From an uncultured Blautia sp. (lineage in GTDB: Bacteria; Bacillota; Clostridia; Lachnospirales; Lachnospiraceae): a stretch of DNA of 27,758 bases. The translations under genes were made by a program, and so were the position numbers. The stretch is from NCBI GenBank assembly GCA_900542045.1, contig UQMI01000045.1:1-27758 (forward strand), in the 5' to 3' direction. Of this stretch, positions 1 through 8,048 are shown one piece after another. Numbering within the stretch: the stretch's first letter is position 1; each line of letters opens with the position of its first letter. Under the pieces are notes generated by a model. The model searched no databases, was not told the DNA's origin, and was given only the letters and a program-made list of their open reading frames with translations.

Positions 1-58
1 GCCCTGTCTGGCCGGGAAATGCGGCCCTGCTGGCCGCGGAAAATGGCTATTTGCAGAC

Positions 59-80
59 TGGGGCTTCTTCCCCGTTTTTT
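59..80 (+). terminator. Probable intrinsic terminator of an upstream gene
   Basis: GGGG at 60-63 pairs with CCCC at 70-73 around a six-base loop, followed by G and six T residues (75-80). A T-G wobble can extend the stem by one. It probably ends a plus-strand transcript entering from outside the window. The short stem keeps confidence moderate. Confidence 0.5.
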
Positions 81-311
81 CCTCTTGTTTTGGCGGGGTT
101 TAAGGCCATTCATCCACCTCTGTGCAAGCACAGGGGGATTCCGGTCTTTTGCCCCTGGCATCCAAGTTATTAAAAAGTTATAAAAATGTGTGAAAATTGC
201 GAAGAAAATTATGGAATATGTGAAATGCTATTGCTATCATACTCCCGGCCAAGAGGAAAGTCAATAGAATTTGTGAAAAAACGGATGGAAATATCACATA
301 TATGAAAAAAA

Positions 312-340
312 TTGAAATTGAAAAACATATGAATTATGAT
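312..340 (+). promoter_or_regulatory. Candidate promoter of the XRE-cupin regulator
   Basis: TTGAAA at 312-317 and TATGAT at 335-340 are separated by 17 bp, a good sigma-A type match. The predicted start is about 50 bp upstream of the preferred ATG. TGTGAAA elements lie just upstream, compatible with autoregulation. Confidence 0.6.
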
Positions 341-394
341 AAAATAGAAAAGTAAATATAATTAAAAATGTATACTATAAAGCGGGGAAGACAG

Positions 395-973
395 ATGGGG
401 GATATTAAGAAAATAGGAAGCAGCATCCGCAGGCTGAGAAAACAGCAGAAGCTGACGCTGCAGCAAATGTCAGCAGCTACGGGTCTGTCTGTAGGCTATT
501 TGAGTTATCTGGAGAGAAATGAAAAAAGCCCCACGTTGGTAAACCTTCAGAAAATATGCGAAGTTCTTCATACGTCTCTGGGAGATCTGCTGGAGAGAAA
601 CGCAGAAGAGAAGGTGATCATACGTCGTGAGGATCGGGAAATTACTGTGGATGAAGCAAATAATACAAAGATAGAGACAATGGATTTTGGCAGAGAATTT
701 GGTTCCTATCTGTATATGACGATTGAGCCGGGGAGCAGCTTTGAAGGTACTTACTGGGCGCATAAATGTCATGAAGTGGGAACGGTCCTGTCCGGAGAGA
801 TGACTGTGGATGTGGACGGAGAGATTTATGATCTGAAGGAAGGCGATTGTATTCTGATCAAGGCGCATTCCCGGCACTGTTGTTATAACAGGGGCGAAAA
901 AGAACCGGTTGTATCTTTCTGGAGCCGTTTCTGGCCAGAGGACAGTGAAACGGAGAGTGAAGAAGACAAATAA
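395..973 (+). CDS. XRE-family transcriptional regulator with C-terminal cupin domain
   Basis: A DNA-binding regulator of 192 residues. Residues about 7-60 form a Cro/C1-type helix-turn-helix (SIRRLRKQQKLTLQQM, then GLSVGYLSYLERNEKSPT). Residues about 100-175 form a small cupin barrel (HKCHEVGTVLSGEM, DGEIYDLKEGDCILI, SRH), the usual ligand-sensing half of this family. The ATG at 395 is preferred over the one at 368 because GGGGAAG sits seven bases before it, while the upstream ATG has no ribosome-binding site. The gene has its own promoter and terminator. It sits directly before a peptidase-transporter set and may control it: both upstream regions carry the same TGTGAAA element. Such regulators often sense small metabolites; the ligand here is unknown. 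Confidence 0.9.
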   Translation: MGDIKKIGSSIRRLRKQQKLTLQQMSAATGLSVGYLSYLERNEKSPTLVNLQKICEVLHTSLGDLLERNAEEKVIIRREDREITVDEANNTKIETMDFGREFGSYLYMTIEPGSSFEGTYWAHKCHEVGTVLSGEMTVDVDGEIYDLKEGDCILIKAHSRHCCYNRGEKEPVVSFWSRFWPEDSETESEEDK

Positions 974-1008
974 GATTGGTTAAAAGCAGATATTTGAAAA
1001 AGATTCAT

Positions 1009-1052
1009 GCAGGGTATGAATTTCATTTATGTGAATTCATATCCTGCTTTTT
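1009..1052 (+). terminator. Strong intrinsic terminator after the XRE gene
   Basis: A 14-bp stem (1009-1022 with 1034-1047, one G-T wobble) with an 11-base loop is followed directly by five T residues. It should make the regulator monocistronic and separate it from the peptidase gene. Confidence 0.9.
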
Positions 1053-1275
1053 ATATGCTAGGGAAGTGGAATATTTTGTTCTGAGTTCTCTGTCACATAA
1101 AAATGCTCTGACATTTCTTTACAGGAATAATATTGTGAAAAATAAATCATAAAAAACTATATATGTGAAATTATTGAAAAAAATTAACTAGAGTGATATA
1201 ATGAAAAAAGTGAAATGTGTGAAAAAGTGATGAAAATTGTGCGATATATGAAGGAAAGGTGGAGATGAGTTACAA
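1053..1275 (+). promoter_or_regulatory. AT-rich control region of the peptidase gene
   Basis: The stretch between the XRE terminator and the peptidase carries TGTGAAA at 1134-1140, 1164-1170 and 1218-1224, with near-copies around 1209 and 1228. A reverse-oriented TCACATAA lies at 1093-1100. The first two copies are 30 bp apart, as are the first two upstream of the XRE gene (189 and 219). This suggests a shared operator, inferred from sequence only. Confidence 0.45.
1174..1202 (+). promoter_or_regulatory. Promoter of the M24 peptidase operon
   Basis: TTGAAA at 1174-1179 and a perfect TATAAT at 1197-1202 are 17 bp apart. The promoter lies between two TGTGAAA elements (1164 and 1218), where a bound regulator could block or recruit RNA polymerase. 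Confidence 0.75.
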
Positions 1276-2379
1276 ATGGAAGTTTTGAAAAACAGACAGC
1301 GTAAGGCATGTGAGCTTCTTCGGAAAGAAGGAATCGACAAAGCCATCATTGGTGACCCCATGTCCATTAACTATCTGACAGGGATTCATGTGATTCCATA
1401 TGAGCGGTATTATGGACTGGTGCTGGATGCGGCAACAGAACAGGTGATTATGGTAAACCCCAGTGTAGACACCGGGTGCATGAAGAATACCGTGCCGGAG
1501 ATCACCTATCAGGACAGCGACGGACCGATGGAGGCCATCCGCCAGGCAGTGGGAGAATGCAGAAAATTAGCAGTTGAGACCAGATATTTTTCCATGTCTG
1601 TGGGTGAATATTTCTATCGTCTGGGCTGTGAAGTTGTGGATATTGGAGACTGCATTGCCAGACTGCGGATGTATAAAGATGAAAAAGAAATCGAAGATAT
1701 GCAGTTTGCAGCGAAGATCGTGGATGAGGCGCTGGAGTATGTCTCAGACAAGATCAAACCGGGCATGACAGAAAAAGAGCTCTACATGATGCTGTATACC
1801 TATATGACCCGGTATCCTGGATTTAACACGGATGAAGTGATCATTCTGGCTCTGGGCGGACCAAATTCAGCCAATCCCCATGGAGTCAGCGGGAATTATG
1901 CATTCCAGGATGGCGACATCGTTTTGATGGATTTCTGCGCTTACTATAATTACTACTGGTCAGATATCACCAGATGTGTATTTGTGGGCAAAGTAGGCCA
2001 TCCGGAACTGGAGAAGATCTACAATATTGTATTAAAGGCCAACCTGGCAGCAATTGCTGCGGTAAGACCGGGTGTCAAAGCCAAAGATGTAGATAAGGCA
2101 GCCAGAGATGTGATCACAGAAGCTGGTTATGGAGAACTGTTCCTGCACAGGACAGGTCATGGACTGGGCTTAAGCGTTCATGAAGAGCCCTATATCACTT
2201 CCGTGAATGAGCTGGTTCTGGAAGAGGGCATGACCTTTACCATTGAACCGGGCATTTATCTGGAAGGGATCGGCGGCGTGCGGATCGAGGATGATATCCT
2301 TGTGACCAAAGACGGATGCAGGATTCTGACTTCCACATCCAAAAAACTGGAAGACCACATTATTTCATATGAAAAATGA
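1276..2379 (+). CDS. M24-family Xaa-Pro peptidase (dipeptidase/aminopeptidase P-like)
   Basis: A cytoplasmic metallopeptidase of 367 residues, a usual length for bacterial Xaa-Pro dipeptidases. Residues 1-130 are the creatinase-like N-domain; about 140-360 are the pita-bread catalytic domain. All five metal ligands are visible: D219 (LMDFCAYY), D230 (SDITR), H295 (HRTGHGLG), E324 (TIEPGIY) and E338 (RIEDD). H202 in NPHG fits the substrate-binding histidine. GGAAAGGTGGAGATG precedes the start. The MFS gene follows after only 16 bases, so transporter and enzyme are probably co-expressed. The family hydrolyses X-Pro bonds but also includes creatinase-like amidinohydrolases, so the substrate could be another small amide. 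Confidence 0.88.
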   Translation: MEVLKNRQRKACELLRKEGIDKAIIGDPMSINYLTGIHVIPYERYYGLVLDAATEQVIMVNPSVDTGCMKNTVPEITYQDSDGPMEAIRQAVGECRKLAVETRYFSMSVGEYFYRLGCEVVDIGDCIARLRMYKDEKEIEDMQFAAKIVDEALEYVSDKIKPGMTEKELYMMLYTYMTRYPGFNTDEVIILALGGPNSANPHGVSGNYAFQDGDIVLMDFCAYYNYYWSDITRCVFVGKVGHPELEKIYNIVLKANLAAIAAVRPGVKAKDVDKAARDVITEAGYGELFLHRTGHGLGLSVHEEPYITSVNELVLEEGMTFTIEPGIYLEGIGGVRIEDDILVTKDGCRILTSTSKKLEDHIISYEK

Positions 2380-2395
2380 TTGAGGGAGAGAGATT

Positions 2396-3676
2396 ATGAG
2401 TAATTCAAAGGCGGAAGGCAAACTGAAAAAGAATATACCTACCCTGGTGATCCTGATCATCTCCGGTGCCATGGTATATTCCCTTCCCTATTTCAGAAGC
2501 TATTATTATGATGATTTTGTAGCATGTTTTAATCTGACCAATACCCAGATGGGAGCGCTGGGAAGTGCGTATGGCGGATTTGCTATTATTGCATATTTCC
2601 TGGGCGGGTTCTGTGCTGACCGCTGGCCGGCGAAGAAGCTGCTGACGCTTTCACTGATCGTTACAGGTCTGATGGGATTTACGCTTCTTCTGAAACCGCC
2701 TTACTGGGCAATCTTCCTGATCCATGCAGTATGGGGAATTACCTCCATTCTGACTTTCTGGAGCGCCCTGATCAAGGCTCTCCGTTCCATTGCTTCCGAA
2801 GATGAACAGGGACGTGTGTTTGGACTTTTTGAAGGCGGAAGAGGAATCACAAATATGGTGCAGTCTGCACTGATCCTGGCTTTGTTCGGCGCGATCTCCA
2901 CCAAGATCAATTCCCAGGCAGCCCTTTTCTCTGTGATCATTGTGTATTCCCTGATCAATATTATTCTGGGAATCCTGATCCTGATCTTTTACAAGGATGT
3001 ACCCTTTAAGAGAGAAACCCATGCGCTGGTGGATGTGCTGCAGTTAAAGAGAGTACTGAAAATGCCAACTACCTGGCTGCATGTACTGATCATTTTCTGC
3101 TCCTACGCTATGTGCTGCAGTTACTTCTACATAACACCATATGCAACGGCTGTATTTGGCGCAACGGCCATTATCGGTGCAGCAATGGGATATTTTTCCC
3201 AGTATTGCCGTCCGGTAGGGTGCTTTGTGGCCGGATTTCTGGCAGATAAGTTCGGTTCTTCCAAGGTGTGCGCAATTTCTTATGCGATCATGATTATCGG
3301 CCTGATTGGTTTGATTGCTACGCCGGGCAAAGCCTCCATGATCTGGATGCTGCTGGTGTTCTGTGCGGCAATTTATGCGTCTATGTATGCCTGCCAGTCC
3401 ATGCATTTTGCGATTATGGAAGAGGGGGATTATCCTCTGGAAACGACAGGAACCGCAACTGCGATCCTGACACCTCTTGGATACAGCGTAGAGCTGTTTG
3501 CACCCATGGTAGCCGGTCTGTGCCTGGATCACTGGGCAGGAGCACAGGGCTATAAGGTATTCTTCGGCATTATGACAGGTGTTGCGGTCGTAGGATTTAT
3601 TGCGACACTTTTGTGGATGGTCAAGACCAGGGACAGAAGACGTGAGATTATGGCGAACAAAGCGGCTAAAAAATAG
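2396..3676 (+). CDS. MFS transporter
   Basis: A 426-residue inner-membrane carrier with about 12 predicted membrane helices in two sets of six and a central loop near residue 200. The family loop-2/3 signature appears as GGFCADRWPAKK at residues about 65-76. The C-terminus is basic and cytoplasmic. It starts 16 bases after the peptidase stop, with a GGGAGAGAG ribosome site in the gap, so the two form one operon. The likely role is uptake of the peptidase substrate (a peptide or small amide), inferred from the neighbour. Export or uptake of another organic acid cannot be excluded. Confidence 0.85.
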   Translation: MSNSKAEGKLKKNIPTLVILIISGAMVYSLPYFRSYYYDDFVACFNLTNTQMGALGSAYGGFAIIAYFLGGFCADRWPAKKLLTLSLIVTGLMGFTLLLKPPYWAIFLIHAVWGITSILTFWSALIKALRSIASEDEQGRVFGLFEGGRGITNMVQSALILALFGAISTKINSQAALFSVIIVYSLINIILGILILIFYKDVPFKRETHALVDVLQLKRVLKMPTTWLHVLIIFCSYAMCCSYFYITPYATAVFGATAIIGAAMGYFSQYCRPVGCFVAGFLADKFGSSKVCAISYAIMIIGLIGLIATPGKASMIWMLLVFCAAIYASMYACQSMHFAIMEEGDYPLETTGTATAILTPLGYSVELFAPMVAGLCLDHWAGAQGYKVFFGIMTGVAVVGFIATLLWMVKTRDRRREIMANKAAKK

Positions 3677-3698
3677 AAATAACGGACAGGCTGAAAAA

Positions 3699-3734
3699 CC
3701 GGCGGAAAGGTACGGGGGCGTTCCTTTTCGCCGG
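3699..3734 (+). other. Intercistronic hairpin between MFS and ThrE genes
   Basis: Arms 3699-3710 and 3723-3734 form a 12-bp stem with one G-T wobble and a 12-base loop. There is no T-run after it on the plus strand, so it is more likely an mRNA processing or stability element than a full terminator. On the minus strand it would be followed by TTTTT, but no minus-strand gene ends here. Confidence 0.5.
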
Positions 3735-3751
3735 AGTAATCTGGTGGCAGT

Positions 3752-4537
3752 ATGAACAGTTATGACAAAAGAGTGCTGGATCTTTCCCTGAAGGCAGGGA
3801 GCATACTTCTGGAATGCGGAGCGGAAATATCCAGGGTGGAGGAAACGATTCGACGGATCGGAAAATATTTTGGGGTATTTAGTACCAGTCCTTTTATCTT
3901 AAGTAACGGGGTTTTTCTGACAGCGGAAAATGAATTTCGTCAGATGTATGCGAAAGTACGGCATATTCCGTTATCCACTGTGCAACTGAGTAAAGTGGAT
4001 GCAGTAAACCGGTTATCCAGAGAAATCGAAGAAGGCCGCTATACCCTGGAAGAAGCAGAAGCGAGGTTGGAGGAGATCTGTCATATGCCGGGGAAACGGG
4101 AACTGACCAGGATCCTGGCTTCCGGCATTGGTGCCGCCTGTTTCTGTTATGTGGCCGGAGGCAGGCTGATGGACTGCCTGGCTTCTTTTGGGGCGGGATT
4201 TGTTTTGTACGTGTTTCTTATTGCGCTCGGTCACAGAGAAAAGCATACCTCAAAGCTTCTGGTGAATCTGGTGGGAGCATTTCTGGCTACAGGCGTCGGT
4301 ATGTTCTTTTATCATCTGGGAATCGGAAAACAGTATGGACTGATCGTTGTAGGCGCGATTATGCCGCTGCTTCCCGGAGTGTCATTTGTGAACTCGATCC
4401 GGGATTTTGCCAACGGAGATTACATGTCCGGAACCATACGCCTTATTGATACTCTTATGGTGACCTTTGGCATTGCCATGGGAGTGGGCGCGTTTTTTAT
4501 CTTGTATGGGAAAATGGGAGGCGTACTGGTGCTATGA
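3752..4537 (+). CDS. ThrE-type threonine/serine exporter, large subunit
   Basis: A 261-residue protein of the ThrE family (first half, DUF1212 type). Residues 1-115 are soluble and contain the conserved LECGAEISRVEETIRRIG segment. Five membrane helices follow, from about residue 120. PLLPGVSFVNSIRDFANGDY at about 205-224 is a typical ThrE loop. In Corynebacterium ThrE is one polypeptide; in Firmicutes it is split as here. The next gene overlaps by four bases (ATGA), so the two subunits are translationally coupled. The family exports threonine and serine by proton exchange; specificity here is not visible. It may relieve amino-acid overflow from the upstream peptidase. Confidence 0.88.
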   Translation: MNSYDKRVLDLSLKAGSILLECGAEISRVEETIRRIGKYFGVFSTSPFILSNGVFLTAENEFRQMYAKVRHIPLSTVQLSKVDAVNRLSREIEEGRYTLEEAEARLEEICHMPGKRELTRILASGIGAACFCYVAGGRLMDCLASFGAGFVLYVFLIALGHREKHTSKLLVNLVGAFLATGVGMFFYHLGIGKQYGLIVVGAIMPLLPGVSFVNSIRDFANGDYMSGTIRLIDTLMVTFGIAMGVGAFFILYGKMGGVLVL

Positions 4538-4986
4538 TATGGGAGGGGATTTTTCAGTTCCTGGCTGCGGCAGTGGGAACGGTGGCTTTTTCTGTGATGT
4601 TCTATGTTCCGAAGGAATACTATCTGAACTGCGGTATCATAGGAGGAAGCGGATGGATTATCTGCTGGCTGGGAACAGGCAAAATGGATGTTTCTGCTTT
4701 TTTTGCCACTCTGGTCGCCACGGTTTTTGTGGCGGCGGCATCCAGATTTGAGGCGGCCCGGAAAAAATGTCCGGCAACTCTGTTTCTGCTGCCGGTGATC
4801 TTCCCATTGGTTCCGGGGATCAGCATTTACCGTACGGTCTATTACCTGATCATGGATGAAACCCGTCTGAGCGGTGAATATGGGAGAGATGCGGTGGGGG
4901 CAGCAGTGGCTATTGTTCTGGGGATCATGTTTGCCTATGAAATCCCGCAGAAATTTATTAATCGTGTAATGGAGAAAAAACGGTGA
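4534..4986 (+). CDS. ThrE-type threonine/serine exporter, small subunit
   Basis: A 150-residue membrane protein matching the C-terminal half of ThrE (DUF3815 type). Four to five hydrophobic helices are visible, and PLVPGISIYRTVYYL at about 90-104 mirrors the PLLPGVSFVNSI loop of its partner. The start ATG overlaps the upstream stop, so it has no independent spacing and is coupled to it. It is expected to form the complete transporter with the large subunit in the cytoplasmic membrane. Confidence 0.88.
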   Translation: MIWEGIFQFLAAAVGTVAFSVMFYVPKEYYLNCGIIGGSGWIICWLGTGKMDVSAFFATLVATVFVAAASRFEAARKKCPATLFLLPVIFPLVPGISIYRTVYYLIMDETRLSGEYGRDAVGAAVAIVLGIMFAYEIPQKFINRVMEKKR

Positions 4987-4999
4987 AATGAACAAAAGA

Positions 5000-5074
5000 A
5001 TCCCGGCTCTTCACGGGATGACTGTCCGGATCACGGGGTGAGAGATGTGATCCGGCAGAGAGAAAAGCCGGGAT
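5000..5074 (-). terminator. Nested hairpin structure between convergent thrE and putP; probable putP terminator
   Basis: Two perfect 9-bp stems are nested: outer 5000-5008 with 5066-5074 (ATCCCGGCT/AGCCGGGAT), inner 5026-5034 with 5047-5055 (CCGGATCAC/GTGATCCGG). The left outer arm can instead pair locally with CGGGAT at 5014-5019. Read on the minus strand, the outer stem is followed by TTCTTTTGTTC, fitting termination of the symporter transcript. On the plus strand the downstream bases are A-rich. Confidence 0.55.
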
Positions 5075-5110
5075 GAAAAAGATCCATTATGAGTGAATAG
5101 ATGCTGCCGA

Positions 5111-6688
5111 TTACTGAATACTCTGTTTTCCGGCTGCCAGTTCAAATTCTCTGGTGATCTGATCAGAAGGTGCTTTTGTTGCAAGAGACACCACAACGAT
5201 CACGATACAGGAAAGCACGAAAGCGGGAAACAGCTCATAAATGCCGAAAATACCGCCCATGGGCTTCAACAGCAGGTTCCAGACAAAGACCATGACACCG
5301 CCTGTGATCATGCCGGCGATGGCACCTGTGCGTGTGGTGCGCTTCCAGAACAGGGAGAACAGCATGATCGGTCCGAAGGTTGCGCCGAAGCCGGCCCATG
5401 CAAAGGACACAATATTAAAGATTACACTGTTTTCATCCCAGGCAATGACCATACCTGCCAGAGCGATCAGCAGAAGTACGATCCTAGAGAGGTTCATAAC
5501 TTTCTTGTCATCTGCTTTATTTTTCTTCAGAATACCCTCGTACAGGTTCTTGGATACTGCGGAGGCGGCGATCAGCAGATAGGAATCGGAAGAACTGATG
5601 GTCGCTGCCAGGATTCCTGCCATAATGATGCCTGCCAGTACAGCGGGAAGAAGGCTCTGAGATAATACAACGAATACGTTTTCCGCGCCGCTGGCAGTAG
5701 CCAGACTTTCCTCCACCGGGAACAGGGCGCGCCCGATGAGACCGATGAAAACAGCGGCGCTCAGAGAGATCAGTACCCATACAGTTGCGATACGTCTGGA
5801 CTGGGTCAGTTCTCTCTCCTTACGGATGGCCATGAAACGCAGCAGTACCTGGGGTACGCCAAAATAACCAAGTCCCCAGGAAAGGGTGGAGATGATGGTA
5901 AGCAGGCCATAGCTGCCGGCTTCGCCAAAGAGCGGAACACCTCCGGATGCCTGCTGTACGCCTGCTGCATCTGTAACCGGTGTGGCTGTGGCAGTCAGAG
6001 AAAGATAGCCGGGAATACTGCGCGCATTATCGATGACCTGATCAAGACCGCCTGCTGCAGATGTACCCAGGATCAGGACGGTGAGCAGAGCAATGACCAT
6101 GACCACTGCCTGCATAAAGTCTGATGCGCTTTCTGCCAGAAAGCCTCCGATGAAGGTGTAGATCACCACAAAGATGGCTCCTGCAATCATCATGGAATGA
6201 TAGGAAAGCCCGAATAATGTGGAAAACAGCTTGCCGCAGGTTACAAAGCAGCTTGAGGCATACACAGTGAAAAATACCAGAATAAAGATTGCGGAGATTC
6301 CCAGGATGACTTTTTTGTCTTCGTGGTACCGGTTGCTCAGGAAATCCGGCACGGTAATGGAATCCCCTGCCACTGCGGAATAGCGGCGCAGCCGCTTGGC
6401 TACGATCAGCCAGTTCACGTATGTACCCAGGGCCAGTCCGATGGCTGTCCAGGCTGCATCAGCCAGACCGCACCAGTAAGCAACGCCCGGAAGGCCCATC
6501 AGCAGCCAGCCGCTCATATCTGAGGCTTCTGCACTCATGGCAGCTACCCATGGACCCAGGGAGCGTCCGCCCAGGAAATAGTTTTCTGAGTTTGCCTGGG
6601 CACGTTTGGCAAAGAAAAGGCCAATTCCAATGACCACCAGCATATAACCCACCATGGCAAACAAAATCTTTAAAGTATCACCTGACAT
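5111..6688 (-). CDS. putP: Sodium/proline symporter (SSS family)
   Basis: A 525-residue sodium:solute symporter, slightly longer than E. coli PutP (about 500). About 13 hydrophobic helices span the protein from residue 8 to about 510. PutP-like features include NYFLGGRSLGPWVAAMSAEA at about 34-53, SDMSGWLLMGLPG at about 56-68, and FAWAGFGATFGPIMLFSLFW near residue 440. A larger loop with an alanine/threonine-rich stretch occurs around residues 225-250. The start has a GAGGGGGA ribosome site. A promoter lies about 100 bases upstream. Proline is the best guess for the substrate, and the nearby Xaa-Pro peptidase supports it. Confidence 0.88.
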   Translation of the reverse strand: MSGDTLKILFAMVGYMLVVIGIGLFFAKRAQANSENYFLGGRSLGPWVAAMSAEASDMSGWLLMGLPGVAYWCGLADAAWTAIGLALGTYVNWLIVAKRLRRYSAVAGDSITVPDFLSNRYHEDKKVILGISAIFILVFFTVYASSCFVTCGKLFSTLFGLSYHSMMIAGAIFVVIYTFIGGFLAESASDFMQAVVMVIALLTVLILGTSAAGGLDQVIDNARSIPGYLSLTATATPVTDAAGVQQASGGVPLFGEAGSYGLLTIISTLSWGLGYFGVPQVLLRFMAIRKERELTQSRRIATVWVLISLSAAVFIGLIGRALFPVEESLATASGAENVFVVLSQSLLPAVLAGIIMAGILAATISSSDSYLLIAASAVSKNLYEGILKKNKADDKKVMNLSRIVLLLIALAGMVIAWDENSVIFNIVSFAWAGFGATFGPIMLFSLFWKRTTRTGAIAGMITGGVMVFVWNLLLKPMGGIFGIYELFPAFVLSCIVIVVVSLATKAPSDQITREFELAAGKQSIQ

Positions 6689-6789
6689 AATCTTTTTCCC
6701 CCTCGTTTTGTTATTTTCATCTGAAGACAGCCGGAAATGGATGAATTCTCCTGCCGGCTTAAAAAGTGTGTCAGAAATGAATCAGTTCT

Positions 6790-6818
6790 ATATTAGCAGA
6801 GCTTTAACGCTGTGTAAA
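6790..6818 (-). promoter_or_regulatory. Candidate promoter of the proline symporter
   Basis: On the minus strand TTTACA (6813-6818) and TAATAT (6790-6795) are 17 bp apart. The start would fall near 6783, giving a leader of about 95 bases. No obvious operator repeat was seen. Confidence 0.55.
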
Positions 6819-6877
6819 GTGAAAATGTGCCTCCCCCTTTGTCTCTCTGATAGAAATTTCCCGATAGCATAGAAGAA

Positions 6878-6911
6878 GGGCTGTCCTGAAAATGCTAAAT
6901 CAGGACAGCCC
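6878..6911 (-). terminator. Intrinsic terminator of the LacI regulator gene
   Basis: A perfect 12-bp stem (6878-6889 with 6900-6911, GGGCTGTCCTGA and its complement) has a 10-base loop. Read on the minus strand it is followed by TTCTTCTAT. It lies 30 bases past the regulator stop and upstream of the symporter promoter. Confidence 0.85.
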
Positions 6912-6940
6912 CCTGCAGGAAGGTCTTGTCAATGAACGGC

Positions 6941-7978
6941 TTAAATATCGGGATTGCGGTCCGCCACAGAGTCCCGGATAATGAGTTCCGTACTTACCAG
7001 GATTTTGTTGGCGGGCCTTTTCGGCGCGCCTGTTTTTTTATCCTGGATGAGCCGATAGAGCTCATCAATGGCTGCCGCTGCCACATATTCCGGGAAATTA
7101 TTAATAGTGGTAAGCAGCGGATTGCTCAATTTGCAGGGCGGCCGGTTGGCGAATCCAATGATGGAAATATCTTCCGGAATCCGATAGCCTTTTTCCTGAA
7201 AGGCTCGCATGGCGCCCAGGGCAATGATATCGTCATCGCAGACAAAGGCCTCCGGCAATTCTTTGGAAGAGTGGGAGAGGTAATTTAAAACTTCATGGTA
7301 AGTCCCTTCTTCCAGATAATGAAAAGGCCATATGTGCTCCGGAGCGAAAGACAGTCCAAAATGATCCAGCACCTGAAGGTAATGCTGATAGCGCTCCTTA
7401 AAAGTACGAAAAGGCATGTTGCTCTGGAGATAGCCGATTTTTCTGTGCCCTGTCCGGACCAGATATTCAACGGCCTGGTAACATCCCATCTGTGCATTGA
7501 CATTTACAGTGGTACAGTCCAGCCTGGGAAACATGTTTTCCATTAAGACAAAAGGAATGGAGAGACTGGAGAGGATGGAGATATCCTCTTCCTGCATTTC
7601 CACCGCATAGACAACGATCCCCTGGCACTGCAGCTCTGTGATCTGCTGCAGCTGTGGCCCCAGGGGCTCTTTTTTGTTTAATGTATACAGAAATATATTG
7701 TAACCATATTCACGGGCCCGGTTTTCGATGGCCTCCATCAACAGCAGAAAATAGGGCTGCGGGTCTGATATTTCCCCGCATCGAAAAATCAGATAGCACA
7801 GGTTGTTGGTAAGAACCGCAGCAGGCTCTTTCTTTATCAAGTGATCATAACCAAGCTCCCGGAGCTGTTCCAGGACTTTTTCCCTGGTGCTGTCGGATAC
7901 TCCTGGCTTGTGGTTGATGATCAGCGATAAAGAAGCAGGAGAGATGCCTAATTGTTTTGCGATTTCTTTGTTTGTCAC
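6941..7978 (-). CDS. LacI-family transcriptional regulator
   Basis: A 345-residue repressor-type regulator of normal family length. Residues 3-25 are the DNA-binding helix-turn-helix (KEIAKQLGISPASLSLIIN), followed by the hinge region to about residue 55. The rest is a periplasmic-binding-protein-like sugar-sensing domain, with typical elements such as GHRKIGYL and VCDDDIIALGAMRAFQEKGY. The start is GTG at 7978, with GGAGG nine bases before it. It is transcribed away from the sugar operon and is its most likely regulator. Its own promoter is overlapped by a near-perfect inverted repeat, so autoregulation is likely. The inducer is probably a sugar of the pathway, which is not identified. Confidence 0.92.
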   Translation of the reverse strand: MTNKEIAKQLGISPASLSLIINHKPGVSDSTREKVLEQLRELGYDHLIKKEPAAVLTNNLCYLIFRCGEISDPQPYFLLLMEAIENRAREYGYNIFLYTLNKKEPLGPQLQQITELQCQGIVVYAVEMQEEDISILSSLSIPFVLMENMFPRLDCTTVNVNAQMGCYQAVEYLVRTGHRKIGYLQSNMPFRTFKERYQHYLQVLDHFGLSFAPEHIWPFHYLEEGTYHEVLNYLSHSSKELPEAFVCDDDIIALGAMRAFQEKGYRIPEDISIIGFANRPPCKLSNPLLTTINNFPEYVAAAAIDELYRLIQDKKTGAPKRPANKILVSTELIIRDSVADRNPDI

Positions 7979-8001
7979 AAATATGATCCTCCTTCGATTT
8001 A

Positions 8002-8015
8002 GTAAATTGATTTAC
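8002..8015. promoter_or_regulatory. Candidate LacI operator
   Basis: GTAAATTGATTTAC is an inverted repeat of two 6-base arms around TG. It lies directly after the -10 box of the lacI-type gene, over the expected transcription start. The size and AT-rich arms fit LacI-family operators. Confidence 0.6.
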
Positions 8016-8019
8016 GAAT

Positions 8020-8048
8020 ATTATAAACAAAACCAGTGTGCATGTCAA
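8020..8048 (-). promoter_or_regulatory. Consensus promoter of the LacI regulator gene
   Basis: On the minus strand TTGACA (8043-8048) and TATAAT (8020-8025) are both perfect and 17 bp apart. The start would be about 8013, inside the 8002-8015 inverted repeat. Confidence 0.85.

Larger units (their letters stand above)
1..394. other. Intergenic region upstream of the XRE regulator
   Basis: No convincing gene was found here. Short open stretches run in from the left edge in all forward frames, but none reads like a protein tail. Two GC-rich hairpins lie near the left edge: arms 21-26 and 32-37 (GCGGCC/GGCCGC), and a terminator-like one at 60-73. From about 165 onward the DNA becomes strongly AT-rich and carries several TGTGAAA copies (189-195, 219-225, 272-278) plus a promoter. 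Confidence 0.6.

Noticed and set aside
1..180. Possible 3' end of a gene entering from the left
   Set aside because: Several forward frames are open but none reads like a protein, and a terminator-like hairpin lies at 59-80.
5093..5665. Plus-strand open frame opposite putP
   Set aside because: Cysteine, histidine and aspartate-rich antisense translation; putP on the other strand has clear symporter features.
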